Counted from the stretch's first letter, positions 34,911 to 44,166 are shown. The stretch: DNA of 64,000 nt from Microtetraspora fusca (GCF_001570365.1 NZ_BBYK01000069.1:1-64000), one strand, 5' to 3'. The notes: generated by a model from the sequence alone, not told the origin. Program-made: numbers and translations.

Positions 34911-35419
34911 CCGGGATCAGGGACGCGCTGGCGCCCGTTTCCGCGGCCCTGCTCAAGGGGGCACGGCTCGACGCGGACGCGACGCTCGCCGAGGCCGAGC
35001 ACGACGCCGCGCGGACGTTGGCCGCCGCCCGGCGGACGGCGCAGGACATCATCGACGAGGCCCGCGAGAGCGGGACGGCTGACGCCCGGGCTCGGGCGGA
35101 CGCCGTACGGGCCCGGGCCAGGCGGCGCGCCCGCGGCATCGAGCTGGCCGCCCGGCGGGAGGCCCTGCTGGAGCTGCGCAGGCGCGCGATGGCGGCGGTT
35201 CTGGCGCTCCGGGACGACCCCTGCTATCCCCGCCTGGTCGAGCGCCTTCGCGAGCTGGCCCGCGAGTCGGGCGGCGACGACCTGATCGTGCGCGAGCATC
35301 CCGCCGGTGGCGTCGTGGGTGAAGGGCGGGGCCACCGCGTCGACTGCTCGCTCGGCGCGCTCGCGGACCGAGCCGTCGACGCGCTCGGAGCGGAGGCGGA
35401 ACGGCTGTGGGCACGGTGA
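34907..35419 (+). CDS. V/A-type ATPase peripheral stalk subunit E
   Basis: 170 residues. The N-terminal half is a charged coiled coil (TLAEAEHDAARTLAAARRTA, then DARARADAVRARARRRARG), and the C-terminal half is a globular domain binding the A/B head (LRDDPCYPRLVERLRELARE, GVVGEGRGHRVDCSLGALAD). This layout matches E subunits. The GTG start overlaps the F stop by four bases, and the gene overlaps subunit A by 13. Confidence 0.8.
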   Translation: MTGIRDALAPVSAALLKGARLDADATLAEAEHDAARTLAAARRTAQDIIDEARESGTADARARADAVRARARRRARGIELAARREALLELRRRAMAAVLALRDDPCYPRLVERLRELARESGGDDLIVREHPAGGVVGEGRGHRVDCSLGALADRAVDALGAEAERLWAR

Positions 35420-37083
35420 CGAGGGTCAACGGGCCGCTGGTCGAGGTCGACGGTCTCGCCGGAGCGGCGATGTTCGAGCTGGTCGATCTGGGGCCCCACC
35501 GGCTGCCCGGCGAGGTCGTCTCCCTGCGCGGCGGCCGGGCCACCGTCCAGGCCTACGAGTACACCGGTGGGCTGGCTCCCGGCCATCCCGCCGAGCGCCG
35601 GGGAGCACCCCTGTCGGCCCTGCTCGGACCGCACCTGCTCGGCGGGGTGTTCGACGGCCTGCTCCGCCCCCTCAGCGGCGCGGGCCTGTGGCTTGACCCG
35701 GCCGCGCCGCGCCCGATGGGCGCCGACCGTTCCTGGCGGTTCACCCCACTGGTCGAGCAGCGTGCCCTGACGGGGAGAGGAACGGCCATCGGCCGTGTCG
35801 AGAGCGGCACGTCGCTCCCCTACCTGGTGCTGTCGCCGGGCGGCGAAGTCTCCGCGATCCGGGGGGCGGGCCCCTGCTCGGCCCGGGCCCCGGTCGCGGT
35901 CGTCGGTGGCGTCGAGGTCACCCTGGAAAGTGAGCGGCCGGTACGGCAGGCGCTGCCGTACTCCGCGCGTCTCGACGAGGTGGTCCCCCTCACGACCGGT
36001 CAGCGGGTGATCGATCTGCTCCTGCCGGTCTCCCTCGGCGGCACGGTGGCCGTTCCCGGCGGGTTCGGCACCGGCAAGACCGTGCTCCTCCAGCAGATCG
36101 CGAAATGGTGCGACGCGGACGTGGTGGTGTACATCGGCTGCGGGGAGCGTGGCAACGAGATGGCCGACGTCGTCGCCGAGCTGGCCCGGCTGTCCGACCC
36201 GCGGACCGGAGGGCGGCTCGCGGACCGGACCGTGGTGATCGCCAACACCTCCAACATGCCGATGATGGCCCGGGAGTCCAGCATCTACACCGGCGTCACG
36301 GTCGCCGAGCACTTCCGGGACATGGGCTACGACGCGGTGGTCATCGCGGACTCGACGTCCCGGTGGGCGGAGGCCCGGCGTGAGCTCGGCTCCCGCAGCG
36401 GAGCGCTTCCCGTCGAGGAAGGGTATCCCGCCGATCTCGCCTCCGCGCTGGCGGCCTTCTACGAGAGGGCGGGCCGCGTCACCACGCTCGGCGGCGACAC
36501 CGGCTCGGTGACGATCATCGGTGCCGTCTCGCCGCCCGGAGGCGACATGACGGAGCCGGTCACCACGCTCACCCAGCGGTTCGTACGGTCCCAGTGGACG
36601 CTCGACCGCGACCTCGCCTACGCGCGCCACTATCCCGCGGTGTCCTGGAGCGGCTCCTTCGCCCGTGACGCCGACGCGCTGATGGCCGGGACCCCGGAGG
36701 GCGCGGCGCGACGGGCGCGGATGGCGGGGCTGCTGGCCGAGGCGGACCGCCTGTCCACGCTGGCCGAGCTGGTCGGGACCGGGACGCTCCCTCCGCACGA
36801 ACGCGTGGTCCTGCTCGGCGGCCGGCTGGTCCGCGAGGGCTTCCTCCAGCAGAGCGCGCTCAGTCCCGCCGACGCCTACAGCCGGGCCGAGCGCACGGCC
36901 GCGCTCGCCGACGCTCTTCTCGTAGTTGTGGACGGTTGCCAGGCCCTGGTCGAGCGCGGGGTGCCGGTGGCTTCTATCGAGGCCCGCGACTTCTCCCCCG
37001 TGCTGCGTGCGAAGGACGCGCCCGAGGAGGAGATCCCCGCGCGGCGTGACGCCGTACTGGGCGAGCTGAAGGAGGCGCGGTGA
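35407..37083 (+). CDS. V/A-type ATPase catalytic subunit A
   Basis: 558 residues, slightly below the usual 580-600. N-terminal barrel VTRVNGPLVEVDGLAG; non-homologous insert region near 100-180; P-loop GGFGTGKT at 218-225; catalytic Glu in GCGERGNEMADV at 245-255; conserved PVEEGYPADLAS and GSVTIIGAVSPPGGDMTEPV. All catalytic residues are present, so it should hydrolyse or make ATP. The GTG start lies 13 bases inside the end of the E gene. In most bacteria with these operons the enzyme pumps ions or makes ATP; the direction here is not shown. Confidence 0.93.
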   Translation: MGTVTRVNGPLVEVDGLAGAAMFELVDLGPHRLPGEVVSLRGGRATVQAYEYTGGLAPGHPAERRGAPLSALLGPHLLGGVFDGLLRPLSGAGLWLDPAAPRPMGADRSWRFTPLVEQRALTGRGTAIGRVESGTSLPYLVLSPGGEVSAIRGAGPCSARAPVAVVGGVEVTLESERPVRQALPYSARLDEVVPLTTGQRVIDLLLPVSLGGTVAVPGGFGTGKTVLLQQIAKWCDADVVVYIGCGERGNEMADVVAELARLSDPRTGGRLADRTVVIANTSNMPMMARESSIYTGVTVAEHFRDMGYDAVVIADSTSRWAEARRELGSRSGALPVEEGYPADLASALAAFYERAGRVTTLGGDTGSVTIIGAVSPPGGDMTEPVTTLTQRFVRSQWTLDRDLAYARHYPAVSWSGSFARDADALMAGTPEGAARRARMAGLLAEADRLSTLAELVGTGTLPPHERVVLLGGRLVREGFLQQSALSPADAYSRAERTAALADALLVVVDGCQALVERGVPVASIEARDFSPVLRAKDAPEEEIPARRDAVLGELKEAR

Positions 37084-38453
37084 CGTCCTGGGCTCCGGTG
37101 GAGTACACCGACGTGGCGGAGCTGCGCGGCCCGCTGATCGTGGTCCGGGGCGTGCGCGGCGTCGGCTGGGACGAGTACGCGTCGATCGAGCTGGAGACGG
37201 GGCAGCGCAGGCACGGCCTGGTCCTGGAGGCCGACCGCGACCTGGCCGTCGTCCAGGTGTTCGAAGGGACCGCGGGGCTGCGGGCCGAGGGCACCCGTGT
37301 GACCTTCGCCGGGTGCCCGCTCCGAATCCCGGTGGGCGCGGGCTGGCTGGGCAGGGTGTGCGACGGGCGCGGCCGGCCGCTGGACGGCGGGCCGCCCGTC
37401 TTCGGCACGGCCGACGCCGCGGTGACGGGCTTCCCACTCAACCCGACCCGGCGCGAGCCTCCCTCCGAGCCCGTGCTCACCGGAGTGTCCGTCATAGACG
37501 CCCTCACCACGCTGGTCCGCGGGCAGAAGATCGCCGTGTTCTCCTCCGGCGGCCTGCCCCATCTGGAGCTCGCCGCGCAGATCGCCGCGCAGGCCAATGC
37601 CGGCGGCACGCCGTTCAGCGTGGTCTTCGCCGCCATCGGCCTGACCCACGCCGACGCGGCGACCGTACGGGACACCCTGGAGGAGCGTTCGGCGGCCGGG
37701 GAGCTGACGCTGCTGCTCAACCTCGCCGACGACCCGGTGATCGAGCGGGTGCTCACCCCGCGGCTCGCCCTGACCGTCGCCGAGCACCTCGCCTTCGTTC
37801 TGGGACGGCACGTCCTCGTGGTGCTGGCCGACATGACGAGCTACTGCGAGGCCCTGCGGGAGGTGTCCGCCGCGCGCGGTGAGATCCCGGCGCGGCGCGC
37901 GTACCCGGGCTATCTGTACAGCGACCTCGCCTCCCTGTACGAGCGGTGCGGGCGGGTGCCGGGCCTGCCCGGCTCGGTGACCGTGCTGCCGGTGCTCACC
38001 ATGCCCGCGGGGGACATCACGCATCCGGTGCCGGACCTCACCGGATACATCACGGAGGGCCAGATCCTGCTGACCCGGGACGTCCCCGTCTATCCGCACA
38101 TCGACCCGCTCTCCTCGCTGTCGAGGATGATGCGAGCAGGGGTCGGGCCCGGCAGGACCCGGCCCGAGCACATGGATCTGGCCGCCCAGATCCTCGCCGC
38201 GCTGGCCCGCGCCCGGCAGGCGGCGGAGCTCGCCGAGATCGTCGGTGAGGGCGCCCTCAGCGACACCGACCGCCGCTACCTCGCCATGGCGGACGCGTTC
38301 ACGCGGCGGCTACTGGCCCAGCGGCCGGACGAGGCGCGTTCCCTCGACGAGACCTTCGATCGTGCGTGGGGGGTCGTGTCGGTGCTGCCCCGGCGGGAGC
38401 TGTCCATGCTGTCACCGGCGGCGCTCGACGCCGGATACGGGGAGGAGACGTGA
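37080..38453 (+). CDS. V/A-type ATPase regulatory subunit B
   Basis: 457 residues. B-subunit marks: RGVRGVGWDEYASIEL near the start, degenerate P-loop region GQKIAVFSSGGLPH, VVFAAIGLTHADAATV, VLADMTSYCEALREV, PARRAYPGYLYSDLASLYERCG, and PLSSLSRMMRAGVG carrying the arginine that reaches the catalytic site. The GTG overlaps the stop of A by four bases, and its own stop overlaps the GTG of D. Confidence 0.93.
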   Translation: MTSWAPVEYTDVAELRGPLIVVRGVRGVGWDEYASIELETGQRRHGLVLEADRDLAVVQVFEGTAGLRAEGTRVTFAGCPLRIPVGAGWLGRVCDGRGRPLDGGPPVFGTADAAVTGFPLNPTRREPPSEPVLTGVSVIDALTTLVRGQKIAVFSSGGLPHLELAAQIAAQANAGGTPFSVVFAAIGLTHADAATVRDTLEERSAAGELTLLLNLADDPVIERVLTPRLALTVAEHLAFVLGRHVLVVLADMTSYCEALREVSAARGEIPARRAYPGYLYSDLASLYERCGRVPGLPGSVTVLPVLTMPAGDITHPVPDLTGYITEGQILLTRDVPVYPHIDPLSSLSRMMRAGVGPGRTRPEHMDLAAQILAALARARQAAELAEIVGEGALSDTDRRYLAMADAFTRRLLAQRPDEARSLDETFDRAWGVVSVLPRRELSMLSPAALDAGYGEET

Positions 38454-39088
38454 CGCTCAAGGTTCCGCCCGGGCGGGCCGGGCGTCTGTGGCTCCGGCAC
38501 CGCCTCGCCGCTCTGCGGCGCGGGCTTGCCGTCCTCGACCGCAAGCGGCGCATCCTGCGGCAGGAGCGGGACCGTCTCATGCGGCTCGCTGCGCGTACCG
38601 GCGAGGAATGGGAGGCGGCGTGCCGGGAGGCCGACACCTGGCTGCTGCGCGCCTCGTTGCTGGGCGGCCGCCGAACGGTCCGGCTCGCCGGTGGCGGCCC
38701 TCTCGCCGAGGTGCGGGTGGAGTGGATCGACGCCATGGGGACGAGCTATCCGGGCAGGTCCGCCTTCCGCCCGCCCGCGCCGGTCGCGTCGCCTCCGCTC
38801 ACGCTCACGGCGGCGCTCGTCCCGGCCAGGGAGGCCTGCCTCGCCGCCCTGCGCGCCGGGGTCGAGCACGCGGTGGCCGCGGAGGCCGCGCGGATCGTCA
38901 CCGCGGAGGAGGCGATGACCGGCCGGCGGATCCGGGCGCTGCGCGACCTCCTCCTCCCCCGTCTCGAAGAGGCGCTGGCCGCCGTGGAACTGGCCCTCGA
39001 CGAGATGGAACGGTCCGACGGCGCACGGGTCCGCCGCGCCCTGGCCGCCGCCGAGACTCGTGATCGCTCGGGTCCCGCTCAGCAATGA
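38450..39088 (+). CDS. V/A-type ATPase central stalk subunit D
   Basis: 212 residues. N-terminal helix VPPGRAGRLWLRHRLAALRR followed by a long helix with KRRILRQERDRLMRLAA, and a C-terminal helix ALRDLLLPRLEEALAAVELALDEMER; the pair forms the rotating coiled coil of the D subunit. The usual TK.L motif is replaced by GRLWLRHRLAALRRG, but the pattern holds. Last gene of the operon; no terminator hairpin is evident right after it. Confidence 0.85.
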   Translation: MTLKVPPGRAGRLWLRHRLAALRRGLAVLDRKRRILRQERDRLMRLAARTGEEWEAACREADTWLLRASLLGGRRTVRLAGGGPLAEVRVEWIDAMGTSYPGRSAFRPPAPVASPPLTLTAALVPAREACLAALRAGVEHAVAAEAARIVTAEEAMTGRRIRALRDLLLPRLEEALAAVELALDEMERSDGARVRRALAAAETRDRSGPAQQ

Positions 39089-39312
39089 CGTCGCTGCTCC
39101 CACCGACCTGCGGATTCACGGGCCATCCGGGGGCCGCTGTGCACGCTACCCAATTGGATCATTGGCCTGGGCCACCTGAGACCTGGCGATGCGTCGCCGT
39201 CGGCAGACGCCTGATCATCGCGATCGGCGAGGGCACAGACACGCGGTCACCGATCGGCGCGGCCACCGACGGCGTCGACTCGGCCGATCGAGCCCCTGCC
39301 GTCCATCTGTGG

Positions 39313-39567
39313 CTAAGCGGGCGCATACGTGAGGCAATCGGCGGCGTCCTGCGCGTATCCGACGACGATGCCAGAGGCCTGGCATTCGAGCTGGACGTTG
39401 TGCCGGCAATCGGACATCTTGCACGCGCCGACACGGCCGGTGACGGATGGGTCGCCTCCCTTGGAGGGGACGCTGAAGAACGTGTCGCAGTGTGCGTGCT
39501 GATTTGCCTGCCCGTCCGGCCCCCGTTCGAGTATCACGGCCTCCACCCCGGGAAGCGGTCGCCCCAT
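39313..39567 (-). pseudogene. DUF1540 Cys-rich protein, probably 5'-truncated
   Basis: The segment CDTFFSVPSKGGDPSVTGRV then GACKMSDCRHNVQLECQASG and DAADCLTYAP is the C-terminal two thirds of an actinobacterial DUF1540 protein, a small Cys-rich protein likely to bind metal. The usual N-terminal CxxxxCxYN unit is not visible, and the first 25 residues do not fit. It might be a short functional form, but its neighbours are also remnants, so truncation is more likely. Confidence 0.5.
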
Positions 39568-39717
39568 GGAGCGTCAGATCAAGACGTTGATCGTCCCTGC
39601 TCCCGATGCGCTGCGCGCGAGGTTGCGGGCAGCGCATCGAGATGTGCGCCGCATTCCGTCTGCCGCCCGCGCGAGTGGACTGAGGCTCTTTCGTCGATTG
39701 CCATGGGGCCGGTGATA

Positions 39718-39900
39718 TCAGTGGGAGGTTGCCGAGATGGCTTCCACCAACTCGCCGACCTTGTCCTCGGGCAGCTTCGCCGCGAGATCGGCCTGACTGA
39801 TGATGCCGACCAGTTCCTCGTTCTCCAGCACCGGCAGCCGACGGATCTTGTGCTCGGCCATCTGGTGCAGGACCTCCTCGATGTCCGCGGGCACCGGAGC
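39718..39900 (-). pseudogene. C-terminal fragment of a CBS-domain protein
   Basis: 60 codons encode a CBS half-domain: PADIEEVLHQMAEHKIRRLP, VLENEELVGIISQADLAAKL, then PEDKVGELVEAISATSH and a stop. An in-frame stop immediately precedes it and no proper start is available, so the first CBS motif has been lost. An intact CBS-BON protein is encoded at 43276. Confidence 0.65.
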
Positions 39901-40165
39901 CCATCAGCTGCGAGATCTTCGATCCCTGGGCCTCGCGCCGGTTCCTGCTGCCGCCCCAGCGACCCGCACTCGCGGAGAACGCGGATTCTCCAGATCACGA
40001 CCCCGGGAACAGAATCGGCGCTCGCCATGCTCTATTGAATAGCCGGTGTTCAGAGTTCCCCGGGTTACAGAACAATTTGATGTTGCCCTGCGGAGGTCGT
40101 TGGAGCCGCATCGGGCGTTGGCCGAGATGTCACCTGAACATCGGCTTTCCCGTCAGACGCTTTCG

Positions 40166-40266
40166 GGGGCCGGGCGAGGAGTCGAACCTCGCATGTAGGC
40201 GCCGGGGAGAAAGTCCCTCGGGTTCGCCTCACCCTGTTCGGGCAGTTACCGTATATCTACCGGCCC
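40166..40266 (-). tRNA. tRNA-like structure, probably degenerate
   Basis: Read on the minus strand, the 101-nt element begins GGGCCGGT and ends CCCGGCCC plus one discriminator base, giving 7 of 8 acceptor pairs. Next to it is a perfect T-arm: CGAGG, loop TTCGACT, CCTCG. An 8-bp acceptor with a 5-bp T-stem and this length recall bacterial tRNA-Sec, and GGTGAGGCG resembles part of the E. coli selC D-arm. However, no UCA anticodon loop is visible: central hairpins GGGT/ACCC and GGGA/TCCC have loops without U33. No CCA end is encoded. It may be a decayed or rearranged tRNA gene. Confidence 0.35.
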
Positions 40267-40645
40267 ACGCCTTCGAACGGTTCGCGCCGCTTTTCAGGCG
40301 CATAGCATTCTGCATTGGTCAACGGAGCCCGATACCAGCGTATTCCTCGGCCCCTCCGCTCCTTAGGCCATGAAGACCGCATCCCAAGCAGCCCAGTCCG
40401 GTTGCCTCATCGGATCAGACGCCGTCGCCTGGTCGGCGTGCGGCGATGCCGCGAGAGGGCCCGCTGGTCGATCGACGCCGGTCCCTTTGTTCTGGAACTG
40501 GTGACGGGCGCACGCGCAAGGTCCGACAGACCCAGGACCCGCCACAGCCACTCACTTCCTGGCGCGAATTGTCCCGGTTTGAAAGCGCGGTTCACGGTCC
40601 AAGCATGCGGACGCCGGTTGGGGCTCGAGAGCCAGATTGTCATGC

Positions 40646-40810
40646 ATGGCCCTCGGGGAGTATCCGAACGGCGAAGCGGAGCTGCGGGAGTTTCTGGCGG
40701 CGCGGGTGTGGTCGTCGTTGGAGGGTCCGCGCGCATTGTTCGACCGGGCTGTGGTGTGGCTGGTGAACAACCGGGTGTTGCTTCCCGGCGTGACGACGCT
40801 GGCCCGGAAG
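40646..40810 (+). mobile_element. N-terminal fragment of a Tn3-family transposase
   Basis: MALGEYPNGEAELREFLAAR then VWSSLEGPRALFDRAVVWLV and NNRVLLPGVTTLARKV match the DUF4158 N-terminal domain of Tn3 transposases. The match ends at about 40810 where unrelated sequence begins, so only about 55 of nearly 1000 residues remain. No terminal inverted repeats were found. Confidence 0.6.
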
Positions 40811-41000
40811 GTCGGTCGACGTCGGCGAAGACGGTCAGAATCTGCTGGTGGGCGGGGTGGTCGGGCAGCGCGGGAGGTGGTGCGGCCGGCTCGGTGTCGT
40901 CTTCGTCGGCGAGCAAGACGAGGGTCTTCAACGTCAGCCTCGGACCACCTACCGCGTACACCACCGCCGGCCGGTCGCAGTACACCTCGCGGAGGCACAC
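40811..41000 (-). pseudogene. Unrecognised protein fragment on the minus strand
   Basis: The open frame reading VYCDRPAVVYAVGGPRLTLK then TLVLLADEDDTEPAAPPPAL and HPAHQQILTVFADVDRP has good protein composition and codon bias up to the junction with the Tn3 fragment, where it loses sense. I do not know the family. It is probably the N-terminal part of a gene cut by the same rearrangement. Confidence 0.35.
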
Positions 41001-41030
41001 GACGCCGGATGATCTTATAGCGGCTGATCA

Positions 41031-41915
41031 TCACTCCCGCGCAGTCGACATCGCCTGAGGACCGCGCACGACAGCTACAGGCCCTTTCGCATAGTGGAGG
41101 ACGGCGTGGCTGATCGAGCCGAGGCGGAGCCCAGGGAAACCGCCGCGCCCTCGGGCACCGACGACGAGGAGTTCCGCATCTCCGGAAGCGTCGGCCAGAA
41201 CCGGCACAGGAGCGCCTTCGACCACCTGCTCGATGACTGGGACGTCGGGATACTGCGCCTTCCATCCCGCCAGGGACTCCGAGAGGAGCCTGGCACCTTC
41301 CTGTTCGACCGCCGTCGTGTCGTAGCGGGCGGCGCGCATCTCCTGTGGGTAAGCCGGGTGAGCCCAGGCGTGAATGGCGCGCAGGCCGACCGAGCATAGG
41401 GACGCCTCCTCGAACGCGAAACCCACGGCATCGACGGAGGCCTCAGAGCCGTCAATGCCGACGACGATCCCCGATCGGCCGGGTCGGGTATCGGATTCCT
41501 GGGGCACGATGACGACGGGACACGAGGCGTGTTCCGCCGCTTGGCGACTCACCGAGCCGAGCAGCAGCCGGGGAAAGCCCCCGATTCCATGCGGGCCCAG
41601 CACCAGCAGGGCGGCGTCGGCCGCCTCCTGAAGGAGCGTGGCGGGGATGGGGCCGATGCCGAGCCGACAACTGACATCGACGGATGCGAAGGTCCGGGCA
41701 CGTTCCTCGGCGATCTCGAGGACCTCCAGTCCCGCAGCCTCTGGCCGTGGGGCCTCCAAGCCTGGTTCCTTGATCGCGATGCTGTACTCCCAGCGGACCG
41801 CGATATGCACGATGCGCAACGGCAGGCGTCTCCGTCCGGCTTCGGCGGCGGCCCAGTCCACGGCGCGTAGAGCTTGTGCCGATCCGTCCACGCCGACCAC
41901 GATGGGCTTGCTCAC
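41031..41915 (-). CDS. Universal stress protein with two USP domains
   Basis: 294 residues: two tandem UspA domains. The first begins PIVVGVDGSAQALRAVDWAA and ends LGPHGIGGFPRLLLGSVSRQ; the second begins GIVVGIDGSEASVDAVGFAF and ends VGARGRGGFPGLRLGSISHA. Both carry the G-2x-G-9x-G(S) ATP-binding pattern. The GTG start at VSKPIVV is supported by GGGAGGACAGACCT; the longer frame to 42014 encodes an Arg-rich non-conserved leader. It is a cytoplasmic stress protein. It stands alone in a region with CBS proteins and stress-type genes. Confidence 0.9.
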   Translation of the reverse strand: MSKPIVVGVDGSAQALRAVDWAAAEAGRRRLPLRIVHIAVRWEYSIAIKEPGLEAPRPEAAGLEVLEIAEERARTFASVDVSCRLGIGPIPATLLQEAADAALLVLGPHGIGGFPRLLLGSVSRQAAEHASCPVVIVPQESDTRPGRSGIVVGIDGSEASVDAVGFAFEEASLCSVGLRAIHAWAHPAYPQEMRAARYDTTAVEQEGARLLSESLAGWKAQYPDVPVIEQVVEGAPVPVLADASGDAELLVVGARGRGGFPGLRLGSISHAVLHYAKGPVAVVRGPQAMSTARE

Positions 41916-42435
41916 AGGTCTGTCCTCCCATCTCGGCCACCGGACGTGATCGAGGCCCGGAGCCCTCCGCCGACGTTCTGTCCTCGCCCGGGCCTGGTCC
42001 GGTTCGACGGACATCCGAGACCAGAGGGTGTTCCCCAGAAGACGTCCGTCATGGAGAACACGAGGAAGAAGCCCTGTTCACGACGCTGGCACACCCAAGC
42101 AGGCCCTGCGGTCCGGTCGCCAGAGCGGCACACCGCGGCGCGCATGTTTCGAGTCGAGGGCCCGGGTAGGCGTTGGGGAAGGCCTCCCGATGAAAGGAAG
42201 GCCATGACGTTGACCGTTGGCTGCGTGCTGCTGTCGATGTTGCCTTCCGCCACGGCGAACTACGAGATCATCGGGCCTGTACACCGGCTGTTGTCCCATT
42301 ACCGGGCGGACATGCGGGGCGCCTTCGGCCACCGCCCCAAGTGGGCTCGGAGGGCCAGATCGTCATCGGCGTCGGGACACCGATGAAGGTGTACATCGGG
42401 CACGAAAGGCTCACTATCGAGGGATTACCACAGTA
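41916..42435. other. 520-base stretch without a supported gene
   Basis: It contains the promoter region of the stress protein gene. A small plus-strand frame from 42204 (MTLTVGCVLLSMLPSATANY) follows AAAGGAAGG but loses sense after about 30 codons. A second frame ending 42436 (GQIVIGVGTPMKVYIGHERL) also looks protein-like. They may be parts of one decayed gene. Confidence 0.35.
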
Positions 42436-43110
42436 ATGATAGGGGTCTGGATCGACGCCTCAGACGACGACCCGCAAGAGAGGTACGGTCAGCGGCTCCG
42501 CGCATGGAGCCACGCCTTCGCCGCCGCGAGCGGCGAACCTCAGGCGGGCGGCATCACCTTGGACGCGTTGCACTACGCCGTCGCGGCCTGGGATTCGTCG
42601 GTGTCCAAACCGCCGTATGTCCGATTCAATCCACGGGTGCTGGATGCGACCTGCCATCGGTGGGAGGACACGTACATCGCCCTGGCGGCCGTCGAACTGG
42701 CTGCTCCACCACAGGTGCGGATCCCCGACGGATGGCTCGGCTGGCAGCAGGACAAATCAGGATTCCCCTGTATGGCCCCGCCGTACAACCAGAAGGCCGC
42801 ACTGTGCACCCTCGAGCTTCGGACCCCCATCTCCGCAGATCGGCTACCGACCCCCACCCGACCGGAGGCCGACGGATTACCGAATCTCGCCGACGCCCAA
42901 GCGGCCCTGGAGGCGCTGATCCAGGAGATCAATACCGTTGTGGTGCCGTTCCTACTGGTTCTGGAGGGAAACACTGATCAAGCGCAAACGCAGATCGAGA
43001 TCGAGATCGAGATCGACAAGACGGACTTCGAGGAGGCGGAGGCCGTGTTTCTAGCTATTCGCGCACGTTCGACGTCGATGGCGGGACCGCAGTTACGGTT
43101 TTGGAACTGA
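42436..43110 (+). CDS. Hypothetical protein
   Basis: 224 residues, no recognised family, no signal peptide or membrane segment. Protein-like features: Trp-rich centre (CHRWEDTYIALAAVELA, RIPDGWLGWQQDKSGF) and a C-terminal half that could be helical (ADAQAALEALIQEINTVVVP). An (Ile-Glu) tract near residue 190 comes from a short DNA repeat. The codon bias and GC level are lower than in neighbouring operons, suggesting acquired DNA. The ATG at MIGVWIDASDDD is the only plausible start, though no good ribosome site precedes it. Confidence 0.5.
   Translation: MIGVWIDASDDDPQERYGQRLRAWSHAFAAASGEPQAGGITLDALHYAVAAWDSSVSKPPYVRFNPRVLDATCHRWEDTYIALAAVELAAPPQVRIPDGWLGWQQDKSGFPCMAPPYNQKAALCTLELRTPISADRLPTPTRPEADGLPNLADAQAALEALIQEINTVVVPFLLVLEGNTDQAQTQIEIEIEIDKTDFEEAEAVFLAIRARSTSMAGPQLRFWN
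42994..43017 (+). repeat. Tandem ATCGAG hexamer repeat
   Basis: Four near-perfect hexamers, the last ending GAC, encode alternating Ile and Glu or Asp inside the hypothetical gene. The repeat is in frame, so length changes would add or remove Ile-Glu pairs without frameshift. Confidence 0.7.
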
Positions 43111-43275
43111 ACGAGTTGCGCCCTGCGGCTGGAGACCGGCTCGCCGCATCGTTACCAGTCATGGCTTCGCCATAACCAATCGTCGGAAATGGGCCTGATC
43201 AGTCTGCTTCCTCGTCCTCGCTACGCGCGTGAGGCCACACGGCGGCGGGCTCGGCTGAACCGGAAGGAGTCGATC

Positions 43276-43959
43276 GTGCACAAGAAGGTACGTGACGTCA
43301 TGACGCGTGAGGTGGCCTCCGTCAACGGCAGCACTCCGTTCAGGGATGTCGCCGAGGTGCTGATGACACACGGGGTGAGCGCGGTCCCCGTCGTGGACGG
43401 CGAAGGGCACGTCATCGGCGTGATCTCGGAGGCCGACCTGCTACACAAGGAGGAGTTCAGGGAGCAGTTCTACCAGGAGGGCTACCAACCGCCGCTCCGC
43501 GTGCGACTCCGCGAAGGCCTCGGCGGACGGGACGCGGCGGAGAAGGCCCGCGGACATACCGCGGCCGAACTGATGACCGCTCCCGCTGTCACGGTCAGGC
43601 CGTACACCAGCGTCGTGGGCGCCGCCCGGGTGATGAACCAGAAGGGCGTGAAGCGGCTGCCCGTCGTCGACGACGATGGACGGCTTGAGGGGATCGTCAG
43701 CCGGCACGACCTCCTCAAGGTCTTCGTACGCCGCGACGACGACATCGCCCGCGAAGTGCGCGACGAGATCGTCGACGGCGCCCTGTGGACGGACACCTCC
43801 GGCGTCCATGTCCTGGTGACCAACGGCATCGTGACGCTGGACGGCCGGATGGAACGTCACAGCGACGCACGGATCCTGGTACGGATGGCCGAGCGGGTCA
43901 ACGGGGTCACGGAGGTCGTCGACAAACTGGGATGGGTGGAAGACGACCTTTCCGGCTGA
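43276..43959 (+). CDS. CBS domain pair with C-terminal BON domain
   Basis: 227 residues. Two CBS motifs (about 5-60 and 95-150): VRDVMTREVASVNGSTPFRD, GVSAVPVVDGEGHVIGVISE, then AAELMTAPAVTVRPYTSVVG, GVKRLPVVDDDGRLEGIVSR. The BON domain (160-225) reads VHVLVTNGIVTLDGRMERHS to VNGVTEVVDKLGWVEDD. CBS pairs bind adenine nucleotides; BON domains bind surfaces or lipids. Proteins of this type are common stress-associated genes in actinobacteria. The GTG start is set by GGAAGGAG six bases upstream. Confidence 0.9.
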   Translation: MHKKVRDVMTREVASVNGSTPFRDVAEVLMTHGVSAVPVVDGEGHVIGVISEADLLHKEEFREQFYQEGYQPPLRVRLREGLGGRDAAEKARGHTAAELMTAPAVTVRPYTSVVGAARVMNQKGVKRLPVVDDDGRLEGIVSRHDLLKVFVRRDDDIAREVRDEIVDGALWTDTSGVHVLVTNGIVTLDGRMERHSDARILVRMAERVNGVTEVVDKLGWVEDDLSG

Positions 43960-44166
43960 GCCGACACCACCTCCACCACGGACGATGCTTCGTGCTGTCC
44001 AAGTGCCGCCGCCCGGCAGCCAATCCAGCGTGGTCCCGAGCCATCGGCTGTTCCCTTCCGCATGGCACTGATTCGGCTGACACGGCTCGAGGGCGGGAAC
44101 ATCGCAGACCTCCCATCCTGGGTGGCCACCGGGGTGGCTACCTGCGCAGGCGCTCACCGACGGCTT

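Noticed and set aside
40166-40266. 3' end of a tmRNA gene
   Set aside because: The acceptor pairs closed within 101 nt on the same strand; there is no room for a tag-coding region or pseudoknots, and the GGGG-U-GA 5' consensus is absent.
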